Below are positions 19,622 through 31,713 of a stretch of DNA of 37,070 nucleotides, one piece after another. The notes beneath the pieces were generated by a model, which saw only the letters and a list, made by a program, of their open reading frames with translations, made no database searches and was not told the DNA's origin. The stretch's first letter is position 1, and each line of letters begins with the position of its first letter. The position numbers and the translations under genes were made by a program. The stretch spans positions 1 through 37,070 of the forward strand of contig JAJOHG010000250.1 in assembly GCA_021029095.1 (NCBI GenBank), written 5' to 3'. The stretch comes from Phellopilus nigrolimitatus (Eukaryota; Basidiomycota; Agaricomycetes; Hymenochaetales; Hymenochaetaceae).

Positions 19622-21466
19622 ATGGGTGCCACATTACTCAATGAGGTCGAAAACTCCAGATTCGAAGACGTTCCTGGACTCCTTGAGAGAAAGTTCTCCG
19701 ACGCTGTGCTCGCACGTGGTGTAGGGCACCACGTTGATATTTCCGCCATCTTTGCGGGACTTAAGAATATGGAAGCGAAGATCGGCAGTTATCTCCCGGA
19801 CGAAAAACGTCCTGAATGTGCTGTCTCTGGATCGTGGTCAAATTGGCTTATCGACTCCGTCAAAAGCCACGAAGAAAGGGTCACGCACTACGTGAATACG
19901 ATGATATGCAGAATCGAGGAGATGTTTCCGAATTTGAGGCGCGACAAACCTCGTGTGTTCGATGCTCGCATCACCAGCTTTACTTCAGCTGGTGCAGCGT
20001 CTTCGTCATCCCCATGCAAGCTAGACATGGTTCTTCTTGACCGTAACGACGCAAAGCAGCAAGTGATTTCCGGGAATAAGATACGCAATTCTTGGGAGTT
20101 GAAGATTTTGAAGGACACGGATGCATCCAAGCCAGGGCCGCGTAAGAAGGTTTTCCAGCGGCTCTTGCAGTCTGCATACCGAATTTTCACCTCTCAGTCG
20201 AACCGCCACTTCGTTTGCGGCATGACAATGGTGAACGATGATGCGAAATTCTACATTTTCGACAGGTCGGGCGTGATCTCTTCTGAGAGCTTCAACATAG
20301 ATATGGAGCCTGAAAAGTTCCTTCGCGCGGTTCGCGGGTTCTTTCTTACTGATGACACCGACCTAGGCTTGGATCCTTCGATCGTGTACGAGGGAGGGAA
20401 ACGATTTATGACAGTAGCCGGCATCAAGTATGAAATCCAGAGGGAAATCTACGTCGAGTCGTGCGTTCGCGGAAGAGGAACAGTCTGCTTCCTCGCCGTT
20501 CATGACAATAAGGAATATGTCATCAAGGACTCTTGGATCGACGACTCGGGCTCTTGTCGAGTTTCTGAATACGACATGCTAACACGCCTCAAAGAGGTAG
20601 ATGGTGTCCCTACTATGATCGCACAAGAATGTGTAAAGATACATGGCACGAAGGATACTACAGCGATCGATAGGGCTTTCCTCCACGATCATCAACTCCT
20701 AAAAGACGTAAGTACTGTCCTCGAGAACAAATGGACGAAAGCGAATGAGAAGACAAAGACTCGCGAGCATCATCGCGCAGTCATCGAGCCCTTCGGGAAG
20801 CTTTTAGAGAATTTCAGCTGTCTCTATGAGCTAGTGTTAGCTATCAAGACTATCTTCCAGAGTAAGTTGTTGCTTTACACTTTACTCCTACATTAGTATT
20901 CAATGCAGCTTTTCCCCTTAGCCATAAAGAGACTCGCGGACGAAGGCGTTTTACACCAAGACATCAGCCTTGGAAATATCATTCTTGCAAAGGACAAAAG
21001 CGGAGGCCCCTTTCGAAAGGCTTCCTTGATCGACTTCGGCCTTGAACAAGCGGAAGGGTAGAGCGCGGCACGCTCTGGTTCTATATTCATCATTCACTTC
21101 TTTAATAAAATTCGGAACTCAAGTTCGCCGTTCATCATCATCGGGATGCTGCGATATGAAGTAAATGGAAGGCCCAGGGTCCCACATGCGCAATATCACG
21201 ACCTAGAACCTGTCTTCTACGTTTTATGCTGGCTTTGCACTGTGCTTGAAAGGCTGTACAACAAGGAACGGGAGTCGGACAAGTTCGATTTCGAAATGTC
21301 GGAAGTCACGAAATGGGCCGATTTGGACGTTCCCAGCCCCATTCTCGAGCATATCTGGTCGAGAAAGCAGGCCGTCATAGCCAGCGCTAGCGAGCAAAGT
21401 ATTTATAACCAAGAAAGAAGCTTCCGTGTCACGTCAACTGTTAATCGAGCCTTGTACAGCACATGA
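19622..21466 (+). CDS. Fungal-type protein kinase (FunK1 family)
   Basis: Three exons (19622-20861, 20922-21057, 21124-21466) total 1719 bases, 572 residues. The order is that of FunK1 proteins: a long N-terminal region with WELKILKD-like and QSAYRIF segments, a lysine in YVIKDSW, the catalytic loop HQDISLGN (His425, Asp427, Asn432), the metal-binding DFG (451-453), and after it HDLEPVFYVLCWLC, the characteristic FunK1 HDLExxFYVxxW motif. These kinases are greatly expanded in multicellular basidiomycetes; substrates are unknown. The start is the first ATG in frame after an upstream stop. The end is less sure: FunK1 proteins often run longer, and further splicing past 21440 is possible. Confidence 0.85.
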
Positions 21467-21667
21467 CTTGGATATCGATTGCAGGAGCATTTGCATGCGA
21501 CGCGCAAGTACGAAGCGCAAGCCGCAAGCGTGCGTGATGGTAAGTGTGTTAGCATATCAAAGTTTAAAGTGCTCATCCCAAGACTTATCAACTTCTATAA
21601 TTGCATTGGCTCTTTCGTCTTTCGCCTTTACTTGCTCTTGACGCCCTATACCTCTCTTGAGTGCCAG

Positions 21668-22810
21668 ATGTCTGCCAATCATTCTCAACCCGCAACAGGG
21701 GAGTTTAATGCACCCTCCCATTCCAAATCAGAGCGCCCGGCGTCTGTTGATCATTCTCAACACTCAGCGGAGGAGTCGGCGGTGCCTTCCCGTCGCTCTG
21801 GCGAGGATGGTAAGCCCCGACATCCGAGTGTCTCGTTGTTGGTCTTATAGGCGAGAAGGATACCTCCCATTCCAATTCCGAGTTCCGGATGCCTGCTAAT
21901 CATTCTAAACCCCCAGCGGAGGAGTCGGCGGCACCTGGTAAGCCCCCACATCCGAGTGTCTCATTTTCCATCTTTCAGACAACTTGTTGGTCTTATAGGC
22001 GAAAGGGAGCTCTTGCAAAATATCCTCGAATTTTTGTAGCAACGGGATGTGACGATGGAATAAAAATACGAGAAGGAGATAATCGAAAAGTCTCTCGACG
22101 TCAAAAGACAGCTGTACTCTATGTATGCTGCTATCGTAAGTCTGATGTACATTTTTCCATAATGTTAAGTGACCTTATTAGCGCATCTACTTTCCTATAA
22201 GTCTGTTTTTATTGCTTCTCTAGGCGTTGCTTTTCTCTCTTATGTGCAGCTAATTATTTCTGCACGCCCTTCCGGTACGCCAGCGAAGCGCACGGACAAT
22301 GTTGTCAACGCGTTCCTTTATATATCAGTCGTATCCTCCATCTTCTCCACCATTTTCCTCAGCAGACGCATTTATTCTTCCCTACCTACTCGCGAGGCAT
22401 TTCATGGATCAATTTATGCAACGATTTTCATTCGAATATTCGAATCATCGCTGGTCCAGAAGGTGTTGGGCTCTGACTTCATTCTGGGGACCGACGCAAT
22501 CATGGAGTTTTTACTCAAGATTTACATTTATCTTGAAAATCGGTCATCCCCTCAGCGGGAGGAGATTTTTCTGGAACGTGTTGGAAGGAGGGATGCTCGC
22601 CGCACCGAGCGCCGACGAGAGCATTTTAGCAGGATGCTGGTCTATTCTCTCGTTTGCGTGTGTCTCAGTGGCCGCAATCTTTTCGGGGATAATGGTCTTC
22701 ATCTGGGCGGAGCAGGCACGGAGTATCGCCGCATCTGTAACAGTAGCATCATTCTCGCTTGGAATGCTGTCCATACCAGTCTAATACTTCGCAAACCTAA
22801 ATCGGCATAA
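21668..22810 (+). pseudogene. Probable broken membrane-protein gene with duplicated exon-intron units
   Basis: The 5' part encodes polar repeats of the type NHSQPATGE, DHSQHSAEES and NHSKPPAEES, joined across two sister introns (21810-21850 and 21938-21998), both beginning GTAAGCCCC and ending GGTCTTATAG. Beyond the second intron the frame meets TAG (22037) and TAA (22061) inside what otherwise looks like a coiled-coil segment (KYEKEIIEKSLDVKRQ). Downstream, hydrophobic helices follow in two different frames: SVFIASLGVAFLSYVQLI near 22200-22260, then SILSFACVSVAAIFSGIMVF near 22640-22700, which need a frame change I could not explain by a clean GT-AG intron. The layout of coiled coil then membrane helices resembles agaricomycete multi-pass proteins of unknown function. 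It may be a pseudogene or a gene whose splicing I have not solved. Confidence 0.45.
21751..22008 (+). repeat. Tandem duplication of an exon end plus its intron
   Basis: Unit 1 (21751-21859) and unit 2 (about 21901-22008) share exon sequence CAGCGGAGGAGTCGGCGG, the donor GTAAGCCCC, CATCCGAGTGTCTC and the acceptor TTGGTCTTATAGGCGA. Unit 2 has a longer intron. Confidence 0.85.
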
Positions 22811-23029
22811 CGCATGAATTATTCGGATCAACAGAGGTGGAAAGCTCCCATCCGAGCATTAAATTTCCTGTAAGTCTTTGAACTCCTTGCTATTATTGTC
22901 TTATGCTCAAGTCTTGTCGAAGCCGAGCCGTCGCCAAATAATGGGTCACTTGATACGTTGAGAAGAATGTATATTTTTAACTTACTTCGTTATGTTAACA
23001 ATTGAAATACCTGTGTCCATCAGTGGTCA

Positions 23030-24471
23030 CTAATATACCTTTCCGGCCGATTCAAGAAGCCAGCGAGCACCACTCTCAACGTCTGTTCTCCACTTAGCAC
23101 TCGCAGCCAACTGCGGAAAGAATTTATAGAATGCGTGTGGCATGCCCGGGTAGCTGAAAATGGCACTGTATCAGTATGAGTAGAAAATGTTGCAAGTGAA
23201 GAAGCGGAGGACATAAAAGATACTAACACGTCGATCTTCGTCGGCACTCCGTCCTCCTGTAAGCGTTGCGCGTACAAGAGACCTTCGTCGCGCAACGGAT
23301 CGCCGCCCGCGATCTGTATGTATGCTGGCGGGAGATCTGCAAGCGTTTCTGCGAGGAGGGGCGACATCTCGGGGTCCGCCTGCGGACCCGAGTACACGTC
23401 TACACAGATAGATGAGCGCTGGACTCCTACCCAAAAGGACAGGTATTCGCACTCATGGTCATTTTATCAGCCGCCGGAGTCAAAATCGGGTCGTCCGTAT
23501 TCTGGTCTAGAGAGAGGAGCTGGTCTTTATACCTAGATAACTTATCGAGTGAGAAAAAAAAAACCCCTATTAAATTCTTTAGAAAATGGACATACTTCTC
23601 CGGGTATCCCTCGTCGACGTTGCGCCAGCATGTTTGGGGGACCTGGAGGAGTTGTCCGGTAATCACCCCTTTCAGCTCTGGGTCCGCACGTGCGCGTTGC
23701 GCGATCGTGCATGCGAGGTTCGCACCCGCTGATGCCCCGCTCACTATCAGGCCCTTTTTCGGGTCAATATGCAGGGAAGGCGCGTTCCGTACGACCTAGA
23801 TAATTATTCCCTTCAGTGAAGTGACTAGCATGGATAGTAAGATCGAGAACAAATACGACACATACCCACTTCATAGCCGTGTAACTATCGTTTAGTCCTA
23901 CCGGCCAGTTATACTCCGGAGCAAGACGATAATCGACGCTGACGACCACAGCGCGATGCGTCGAGCAGAGCGCGCGGCATTCAAATTCGTCCGTGTCGAG
24001 CGTTCCCAAACAGAACCCGCCACCTGCCCAACATCGATGAGTTCAGAAGTATTATAGCGCGAACATGTTTGATTAATCTGGAGGAAAAGAAGGAAAATGA
24101 AGAAACATTTTACCATGTATATTCAGGAAAGCAGGAAACGTCTCTCCCGTATGTGACTCGGGAGTATACACCCTGACGGCTATCTCTCCTGACGGGTTGT
24201 TTACAGGCACGGTTTGGTCCTCGATGCTCATACCCACAGCTAAAAAATCTATTCATTACTACATTCTGAAGTTGATGGAGCATTCACACTCACGCGCGCC
24301 TGCCGCCTCCACGCGCTTGCGTGCAAACTCTGTGGAAATGCGCTTTTGCCATGCCAGCTCCGTTTCTGTGCCGTCTGTAACAGAAGACGGCAGTTTGGGA
24401 GCCAAATTGCCTTGTGCGAGGGTCTGTAACCATTCCTCACTCTTTGTGGAGTAGTGCGACCACTGTGCCAT
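23030..24471 (-). CDS. Alpha/beta hydrolase-3 (HSL-type) esterase
   Basis: About six exons give roughly 370 residues from MAQWSHYSTK to WLLESAGKVY. The family hallmarks are in order: HGGGFCLG oxyanion motif, nucleophile elbow GASAG, acid region GGDPLRDEG, and catalytic His in GMPHAFYKF. These enzymes hydrolyse acyl or carboxyl esters of small lipophilic substrates, and are common in secondary-metabolite and detoxification settings. No signal peptide is seen. Exon borders near 23440-23600 are uncertain: the frame there holds an insertion (FFFSLDKLSRYKDQ) next to a poly-A/T tract and may hide another intron. Confidence 0.8.
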
Positions 24472-24883
24472 GGTTCTTGCGTATGTCCGATTTCACGTTG
24501 GCCGAGGGATGGGAGTTAAAATCCAAGGCCTGACGGTGCTGGATTTATGCAGAATGGTGAGGTCACGGCAGGATGTACGTATGTCGGGCGGCAGGCCGGA
24601 CAAAGTTATTTGGAAGGTATCCCCGCGAATCATCCTGTTTTGGCTCAGATTTTGATTTGTCAGTTAGCCGAATGATCCCCATCAGCATCCCGATGTCCGA
24701 TAGCTCATCTTGCGAGCTCGCTGACAAATGCTGATAACCCAAACCCGGGCCGACCATGAGCCAATCGCGACCTAACAGAATTGAGGGCAAAATAAACATA
24801 GCGGTATACAATACAGCGAGAACAAAACATAGACAAAACCATAGAAAATCGGAAACGAGAAAATGATCGAACGGAAGAAAGGC

Positions 24884-26779
24884 TCAGACGCTGCTCTTCT
24901 TTTTCTTCTCCTTCTCTTTCTTCTCTTTCTTCTCCTTTTTTCCCTTTTTCTTCTCGCTCTACAAGAAAAAAAAAAAGTTAAGACGTGATTAAAATGCTTC
25001 CGATTCGTTTTCGTGAAAAGGCATTGAATACGCACCTTTTCCTCAGGCTCTTTCACCTCGGATTCTTTCGCCTTCCGCTTTTGCTCCTTCTTCAGCGCCT
25101 TCTTCTCCTCTTTTGAGAGTTTCACCTTCTTGCTCGCCTGCTCCTCCTCTTCATCGTCCCCGTCCACATCCATCGCATCCGCCTTTCGCTTCTTTTTATC
25201 CTTGCCTTCTTTACCCTCCTTCTCTTTCTTCACCTTTTTCTTATCTTTCTTCGGCGAAGGCTCAATCAAAGGTAAGATGTTCTTGATGTCATCCATCTCC
25301 GCGTCTGACTCATTGTCATCAATGTCGAGCGACTCGAGTACTTTGCGCATAGCCTCAGAGTTCTTCGATGGCGCGGCACCGCTATCGAAAAACGCGAGAC
25401 GCTCCTCGACCTGTGAGCGGAGAGCATCGCCGAATTTGGCGGTGGGGTTATCTGCGAGAAGTTAGCAGGCCATTGTAGATGTATACATAAATATAAGTTA
25501 CCAGAGAAGCAGTCTATACGAGCTGCTATCGACGTTTTGTTGGCGAGGAAGCGTGAAATGCGGCCCTTGTGCTTAGGCCCGGCCCTTCCGATGAAAGTCG
25601 AGTGGTAAATTAGTCCGTACTGTTATATATTAGTTATCGGTCGTTGCAGAACACTCATTTTCTGCTCGCGACTCACCTTCGGCGTGTTACCCTTCGTCTT
25701 GAGCGCGCGGAAAAGCGCTTTCTCTGCACCCAGGATCTGTACAGTACTGGCGGGGTACTTGCTCAAATTTGTCAAGCTGCCCGCATGGCTGATCAGCCTC
25801 GCGCCAATTCTCTCTCCCAGCAGCGCCGTCAGACTCGGTGCGACGAGGTTCATTTTCTCCGTCAGGTAGCCAGTAAGCGATTTGCGATAGTCAGCGAGGG
25901 ACACGACACGGTTAGCGAATGCGGCGATGTTGATCATGTCGATTTCGGAGAGCGACGCGCCCATGGAGCCGCGCGCCGCGTCAAGCACGTTCTGCGCGCG
26001 CGTGGAGTCGTCATCGATCAGTGCAGCAAGGTCAGGGAGCATCTCCTCTGTGAGCTTCTCCTTCTCGCCAATGAAGAGGGCCGAGCGAGCATATTGGTAG
26101 TTGTCCGGCACGATTTTGACGAGTTCGGGGAAATGGTAGCCGTACCACTCGCGCACGCGCATCGTGAAAAGATTAACGTCCTTGTCGAGCTGGTCGAGCA
26201 GCGCGATGGCCTGGATGATCATGTTGTCCATCCGGTTGACGTTAAATTTCACCTTTGCACGAGAGAATGAATGTCCAAGGCCGAGCTGCGCCTTCATGAG
26301 GTCGTCGGCTTGCATGCCTTTGAGTAGCTTGGGCGCATGGAGACGGATGCCACGAATGAGCTCGAGTGAGCGCTCCGACGCGTCGCAATCGATACTGAGC
26401 GCGGACTTGATAGACGAACCAAGGCCAGTTTCAGACACGCCGAGTCGCACAGACGACTTTTTCGCAGCTTTTGAAAGAACGAGCTCGAGAAGTGATCTGA
26501 GATGGTCATTGAGCACACCTAATAAGCCTCGTCAGTACAATACAGAGATCATACTCTATAAGAGAAGAACTCGCCCTCCGAAACATCATTCGCATTCTCC
26601 AGAGCATGAGCCGCGTTCTTGTACGGCGAAAAGCTCAAAAGCGTGACCATCTTCCCGAACTTTGCGAGGTCACCAAACGAGTCCTGGACGCCCTTCGTCT
26701 TCGCACCAATTTCTTCATGTTGCTTGACCTCGAAGACGGCGTAGCCAGAGGCGGACTCGAACAGAACGTGGGTCGCCAT
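24884..26779 (-). CDS. nop56: Nucleolar protein NOP56, box C/D snoRNP core
   Basis: Five exons (26779-26575, 26518-25677, 25619-25502, 25451-25036, 24958-24884) give 551 residues that stay in frame throughout. The protein opens [15 protein letters not shown], then has the coiled coil and the Nop domain with [52 protein letters not shown] and HSTFIGRA, ending in a long acidic and Lys-rich tail ([18 protein letters not shown]). NOP56 joins NOP58, fibrillarin and the 15.5K/Snu13 protein to guide rRNA 2'-O-methylation. NOP56 is preferred over NOP58 because of the N terminus and the close match to human NOP56. Intron 1 (26519-26574) begins with GC, not GT. Confidence 0.95.
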
Positions 26780-27082
26780 CGTCGTCGGCGGAGAGCAAGC
26801 CGACAATCTCAAACTTTGAAAACTTGCAAAAGCGCTGACAAAGAATTGCCATTTGTAGACGGCAAAATTCACGGTTCGATCGACGCCCTCGGTAGCCTGA
26901 CTTCTTCTCGCGAGATAAAAAAAGTGGCTAAGTAGTATATGTCATATAATCTCGACTCTGGCTGCAGCAATGATATCAAGAGTATCATAGAAGACTAGAG
27001 AACCCATATTGTACATATACGTGAAAGAAAGAGCAGAGTTCACGGTCTCAGATAAGTCACTTGGCCTAAGAGCCTTGAAGGA

Positions 27083-29308
27083 TCATGCGAGCATCCACGG
27101 TGTCCTATGCACCCAGCTTCGAGCGCGTTTGCCATAGATATACATCGGTATCGTCATCAAGCAGACCCACGCGTTGATACCGCCAATCGTACAGAATGTC
27201 TTGAGAACACCTTGAAGAGTGCCAAAGTTGAGGGTACTGGACGCACAGGAGTTCATGTAAAGGAAGCGTACCTTGGCTTAGGATCCAGTCAGTGACGAAG
27301 TATGTTACGCCGAACGCGAAGAGGTTCTTGATAGCACTGTATAGATACAATTAAAGATTAAGAACCTCGTTCAAATTGTAAGCTGTTAAAGCTTACTTAA
27401 TTGTTGCAAAAGCCTCAGGAGCATAATTCGAATGTGCGTCAACAACATATGATACAACGCTGGAAAGAATTGTCTGAACGCGAACAAGAAGACGAATGAG
27501 ACCGCTTACGCTATAGAGGCGACTGCTTGACCGAAGTTTATAAGTGAGAAGAAAATCTCAGGACCAATCCAAAGCTGTTCGAGGTTTGCGCTGACTGCCC
27601 AGCCAAACCAGCCCATCGTTGTCGTGATGAAGAGCGGGAATACCATCATGAGGCGAAACCTTCAAAGCCAAAGGGAGGGGGTTAAAGTTAGAATCGCCAA
27701 ACCTGATAAGACTCGGAGCGCACTCTGGCTCGTAAATCCCTCCGTTCCTACGTGACATCCACTTCACTACCCAGTCGCTTAGAGGGCCTGCAATGACGTT
27801 GCCGAGGAATGCTGCAATGAACGGCCCGACGCCTGCAATAAGACCCACGGGCCCCGCCTTGAAGTTGTATCCAAACTGTGGGTCGGAAAAAAGTAGCGAA
27901 ACGCATACTGAGAGCGCGACCACTAACCGACAATAACGCAGTTAGGATATGGCTCTTCCGGCAGAGGTAGAAAAAGAAGATACGCACCCCACGCGTTCGT
28001 CGTTCCATAAACAAGCGCTCCCCATGCAACGACAGGGCTAAGCACGAGCGCGAACGGGCGTATGGCAATCTTTAAGAAGCTCTGGTCAGAGAAACGATGT
28101 CCCGCCCACGGTTTCATTAGCTGGAGGAACGTCTGCGGCCTCTCCTCCTTTTTTGAACTTTCGATGTCGGCTGTCATCTCGATTTCCGCAAAACCTTTCT
28201 CGTCTGATGATGTCTTGCTGGGAGATAAGCCTTTAGAAGCGGAGACTAACTCGGGATCGGGCTCGGCCTTAATCTCAGAAACAGTATTGACTTCTTGGCG
28301 AACATAAGCTGTCTCTGGGACGAAAAGAATGGTCATGATGAGCAAAACCCCGGTCTAAGCAGGTTTAGATCAGAAACATGATTTACGAGTACGATCGATA
28401 CACATACCAGGGCTGCCTCGATGACAAAACATATTCTCCAAGATCTATGTAGATGTTCAACATCCTCTAGACAAGAGAAAAATCAATGAGCGCACACGTC
28501 TTGGATCAAGTAGCCGTTAACGATGGAAACACCGCATATGCCGCCTAGAAGAGCAAACTGAACCAGAAGTCTTGACGAAAGTTTTGAATAAGAATTGCTT
28601 CAACACTCACACTCCAGACAGCAATCCATCTCCCTCTTTCATGAACGAAGAAAATATCGCTAAGAAAGTAACTTAGAAAGGCGCCTTTCGATCGGACGAA
28701 GAACATACGCAACAGTCGCCTCAACAAGGCACTCTATGGGAGCCATACCGATCCCTCCGATAACTCGACTAGCAGTCAAGCTCCCTAGATCCTTTGCCAC
28801 AGCGCTCCAAATCGCGCTCGCGAGCAAAAACGCGTTTCCAATAAGGAAAATGGGACGTCTACCCCAAACGACGCTCGCGGGCGCAGTCAGGATAAGAATG
28901 AGCCCAATGGACAGGACAAGGTCGCCGGTGATCTTCGAAAGCTCTCCAACAGTTGAGTTGAGGTTCTCTGCGACCTGAACGAGGCCAGCGCCGATGATAG
29001 GGCCAAACGCACCCACGACGCCTGCACCGAACGTAATTGTCAGCATGAGCACCGTCTTTCGCCAGAAAGGCCAGTTCAGTGGATCATTGGGCGAATCAGA
29101 GGGCTGTGGAACAAGGATGATGCCATCCTTCCCGCGCTTCAGATTTGCAGTCGGCGCGTCGACATACAGCGCTCCATGACTATGCAGATCATCAAGCAAA
29201 GAAGTTCCTTTAAAACTCAGGCCTTAGAGTAGTGTATTTGAATGCAAAGAGGAAATTACCTGGTACGTCTTCTCCAAGATAAGGATCAGACAGAATTCCG
29301 AGGCCCAT
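27083..29308 (-). CDS. Major facilitator superfamily transporter, DHA1/HOL1-like
   Basis: A gene of many exons, about 550 residues, starting MGLGILSDPYLGEDVPG; the first intron (29208-29259) joins to TSLLDDLHSH. Visible landmarks are LVPQPSDSPNDPLNWPFWRK before helix 1, the loop motif WGRRPIF, RVIGGIGMAPIE, ADIFFVHERGRWIAVWS across an intron at about 28690, a long charged central loop with SPSKTSSDEKG, and GPLSDWVVKWMSRRNGGIYEPE in the second half. The C terminus is RTPWMLA. The order is typical of fungal DHA1 multidrug or polyamine-type proton antiporters of the plasma membrane. It lies far from the peptide cluster and is probably unrelated. Confidence 0.85.
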
Positions 29309-30057
29309 GACTGGCGCAAAGACAGACGACGTAGGTTGAATAGCCTTCTTGCGAGCTTTAAGTATGTGCCCGGGTAGCTAAGCATTAATTGAGTAGCTTG
29401 GAAGTTTAGCCGAGCGCCGTGTTGCTCGAATCATCTCTGGAGTCAAGTTTGAACAAATGACCTTGGTTTTGTGTTCGTTTTGAGAGCCTATTGAAAGACA
29501 AGACGCATGAACGCATGATTGATTGATCCAGAGCTGCGAAAGTCGGGGCCGTGTTTCGACTCTGGAATTTCGGTCAGCTGTTCAATTTGAATACGTATAA
29601 AGTACGAGCCTGGCATCTGAGCAAGTGGATGATCGACGCCTTCAGGTGGCGGTGTTACTACAAAACCGCAACCAATCCGAGTCGACTTGTCAGGCACACT
29701 CATAAGTACTCTCATGACTCGAATAACAACTAAAAATCTAAAAGGAACAGATCAGAAGATCTGGGGAGAATATTTAAAGCAATAAACTAGCCAATCGCCA
29801 CAAATAATTCGAATTTGCGGCATCCATGTGTTTTCGGAGTTTTTCCCAGCGAATCATGTGGCTAGGTCGGAAGAAATCATTGGATCTAGTTCACGATATA
29901 ACGGGGCACAGAGCGGAAGAACTGCCTCGGGGAGAGCTACAGGCTACAAGAATTCGACAGAGCAGAATTTGATGAGTACGTGCACAACATTGGTAGAAGA
30001 ATGTTACTAGGAAGTTTTTGGTGATATCAGAGTCAGAAAGTGGTTCGCGATAAATAG
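29309..30057. other. Intergenic region between MFS and F-box genes
   Basis: No gene recognised. It contains the MFS promoter and the 3' end region of the F-box gene. The longest open frames show no family resemblance. Confidence 0.4.
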
Positions 30058-31713
30058 TTAGCCGTCCGATACGATTATTTTGACTCCATGATGACCCAGA
30101 ATTGTCTCAAGCTCCCCGAAATTATCGTGGAGATTGCGTTCCCGACCAGTGTTGCCGATGAGTTCGATATTATTGATGTCTCTTCCTGCCTGAGTGCGGA
30201 TAAGCGATAGTAAAGTGCCTGTCGACAACTTCGGGCAATCTCTGAACCGTAGAGAACGGAGAGCACTGCGAGGATTTGATTGGCCTTCCACATATAAATG
30301 ACGAGTTCTTTCATCGAAATCATGCACTGGTGTAGATAATTCGAGGGTTTCGAGGCTTGGGAAGCGAAGTGCGAATTCCTCAATGGAGACTTCAGACATA
30401 TACGAGTATGTGCAGCGTAAGGAGAAGTGTTTGAGTGCATTGTAATGCCTGTCAGACATCTTCGGCATAACCTGAGAAAAAACACCAACAATATCGTCGA
30501 GACTGTCGTCATTTTTGCAACAATGAACGGTAACGGTCATGTCTTCGACATTTGGTATGTTCAGACTCTTGATAATGGGAATAATGTATTCTGTGCTTCT
30601 TCGCACGAACGATTGACGCGGTTGAAAGCTGGAAATGTTAAAAACGCGGAGGTTGGGAAGCTCAGCAGTCGCCGATGCGTCTTCGTCGGTATAAATTATC
30701 CCAGTAATTTTTGTCTCCCCAATGTCGGTGATCGATAGACATTCTAACGTGGGGACGGAGTTCAAGAAATCGACTAGATAGCACACACTAAAGTCTTTGA
30801 GGTGATAAGGGTTGCTGAGAGTGCAGTGAGTGAGAGACGGGAAATAGTCACATAACGGAATAGAATGTTTTGCAAGCAGAGTCGTCACATTGGGGAACGA
30901 CCAGGAAGAATGAAAGAGAAACTCGTAGTCTTCCTTGTTCTCGCGGAACCACTCTGGATAAGCAAACGTCAAGGTCTCCAAGGATGAAAGCTCTGCCCCG
31001 GGATACGAGAGGAAAGTCTCCACTTCCTCGAATGGCCCATTGAAATAGAGTGAAAGATCCCGCCAACGGGTTTTCAGAGGCATAATCACGTCGAGAAATG
31101 GCTTCCATTCGTGTCCATCATCGGCATCCCAGGAACCAGCATGCAACGCGACCGTGAGTGGCACGCTCCTGCTCAGAGACAGACGTCTCTCCAATGTAGA
31201 TACAGCCAGTTTGTTGTCCACAGACCCCCATAAACTCGGAAGCGACTCTGAAACTAGGCGAAAGTGCCGACACACGTGCGAGATTTTCTCCGGCGTGTCA
31301 TCGTCGGCATTGAGACAGGCAAGGGTGAAAATGCGACCCAAAATTTCGTCCGGGACCTTCATGATGCCGAACCGACGCGATGCCGGGGAGATCTTGTCCA
31401 TGAAGTTTCCCAGCTTGGTATCTAAGGATTCAACGAGCGCACCCAGACAGCGTCTCGCGCCTTTGAGCTTCTGCAGAGACGCGATGCCTTCATGAAAGAG
31501 GCAGGCATCTTCGATGTAGCTATATTTCACGTCGATAAAAAGCGTTGTAGGCGGACCAGCAAGTGAGGAACGCACGATTTCTCGTCATGAACTTCCGACG
31601 TCACCAACTCCAAGCAGACCACCCTCGGACTTCAAACGATAAAGGGCGTTGATAAGCAATGTGAGAGATTCTGCGTCGCTAGAAGCCTTCTCGGGATTTT
31701 TGAAGAGGGCCAT
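30058..31713 (-). CDS. F-box protein with LRR-like C-terminal region
   Basis: A continuous frame of about 500 codons runs from about 31575 to the stop at 30058. It holds a helical lead (GIASLQKLKGARRCLGALVE), the F-box-like motif KVPDEILGRIFTLAC followed by ISHVCRHFRLVSESLPSLWGSV, and then irregular leucine-rich repeats ending NIELIGNTGRERNLHDNF. This is the large agaricomycete F-box-like family thought to choose substrates for SCF ubiquitin ligases. The start is unresolved: the only upstream ATG in frame (31713, MALFKNPEKASSD) is cut off by a TGA near 31587, so either an intron of weak consensus removes it or the protein starts at an internal Met such as MDKISPASRR. Confidence 0.8.

Noticed and set aside
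26519..26574. Box C/D snoRNA inside NOP56 intron 1 (ATGATC and CTGA are present)
   Set aside because: The boxes are about 20 bases apart and the intron is only 56 bases, too short for a C/D snoRNA.
24884..26779. NOP58 instead of NOP56
   Set aside because: The N terminus and the Nop-domain sequence fit NOP56 better.
27083..29308. MFS transporter as exporter of the cluster product
   Set aside because: It lies more than 20 kb away beyond NOP56, a housekeeping gene, and looks like an ordinary DHA1/HOL1 member.
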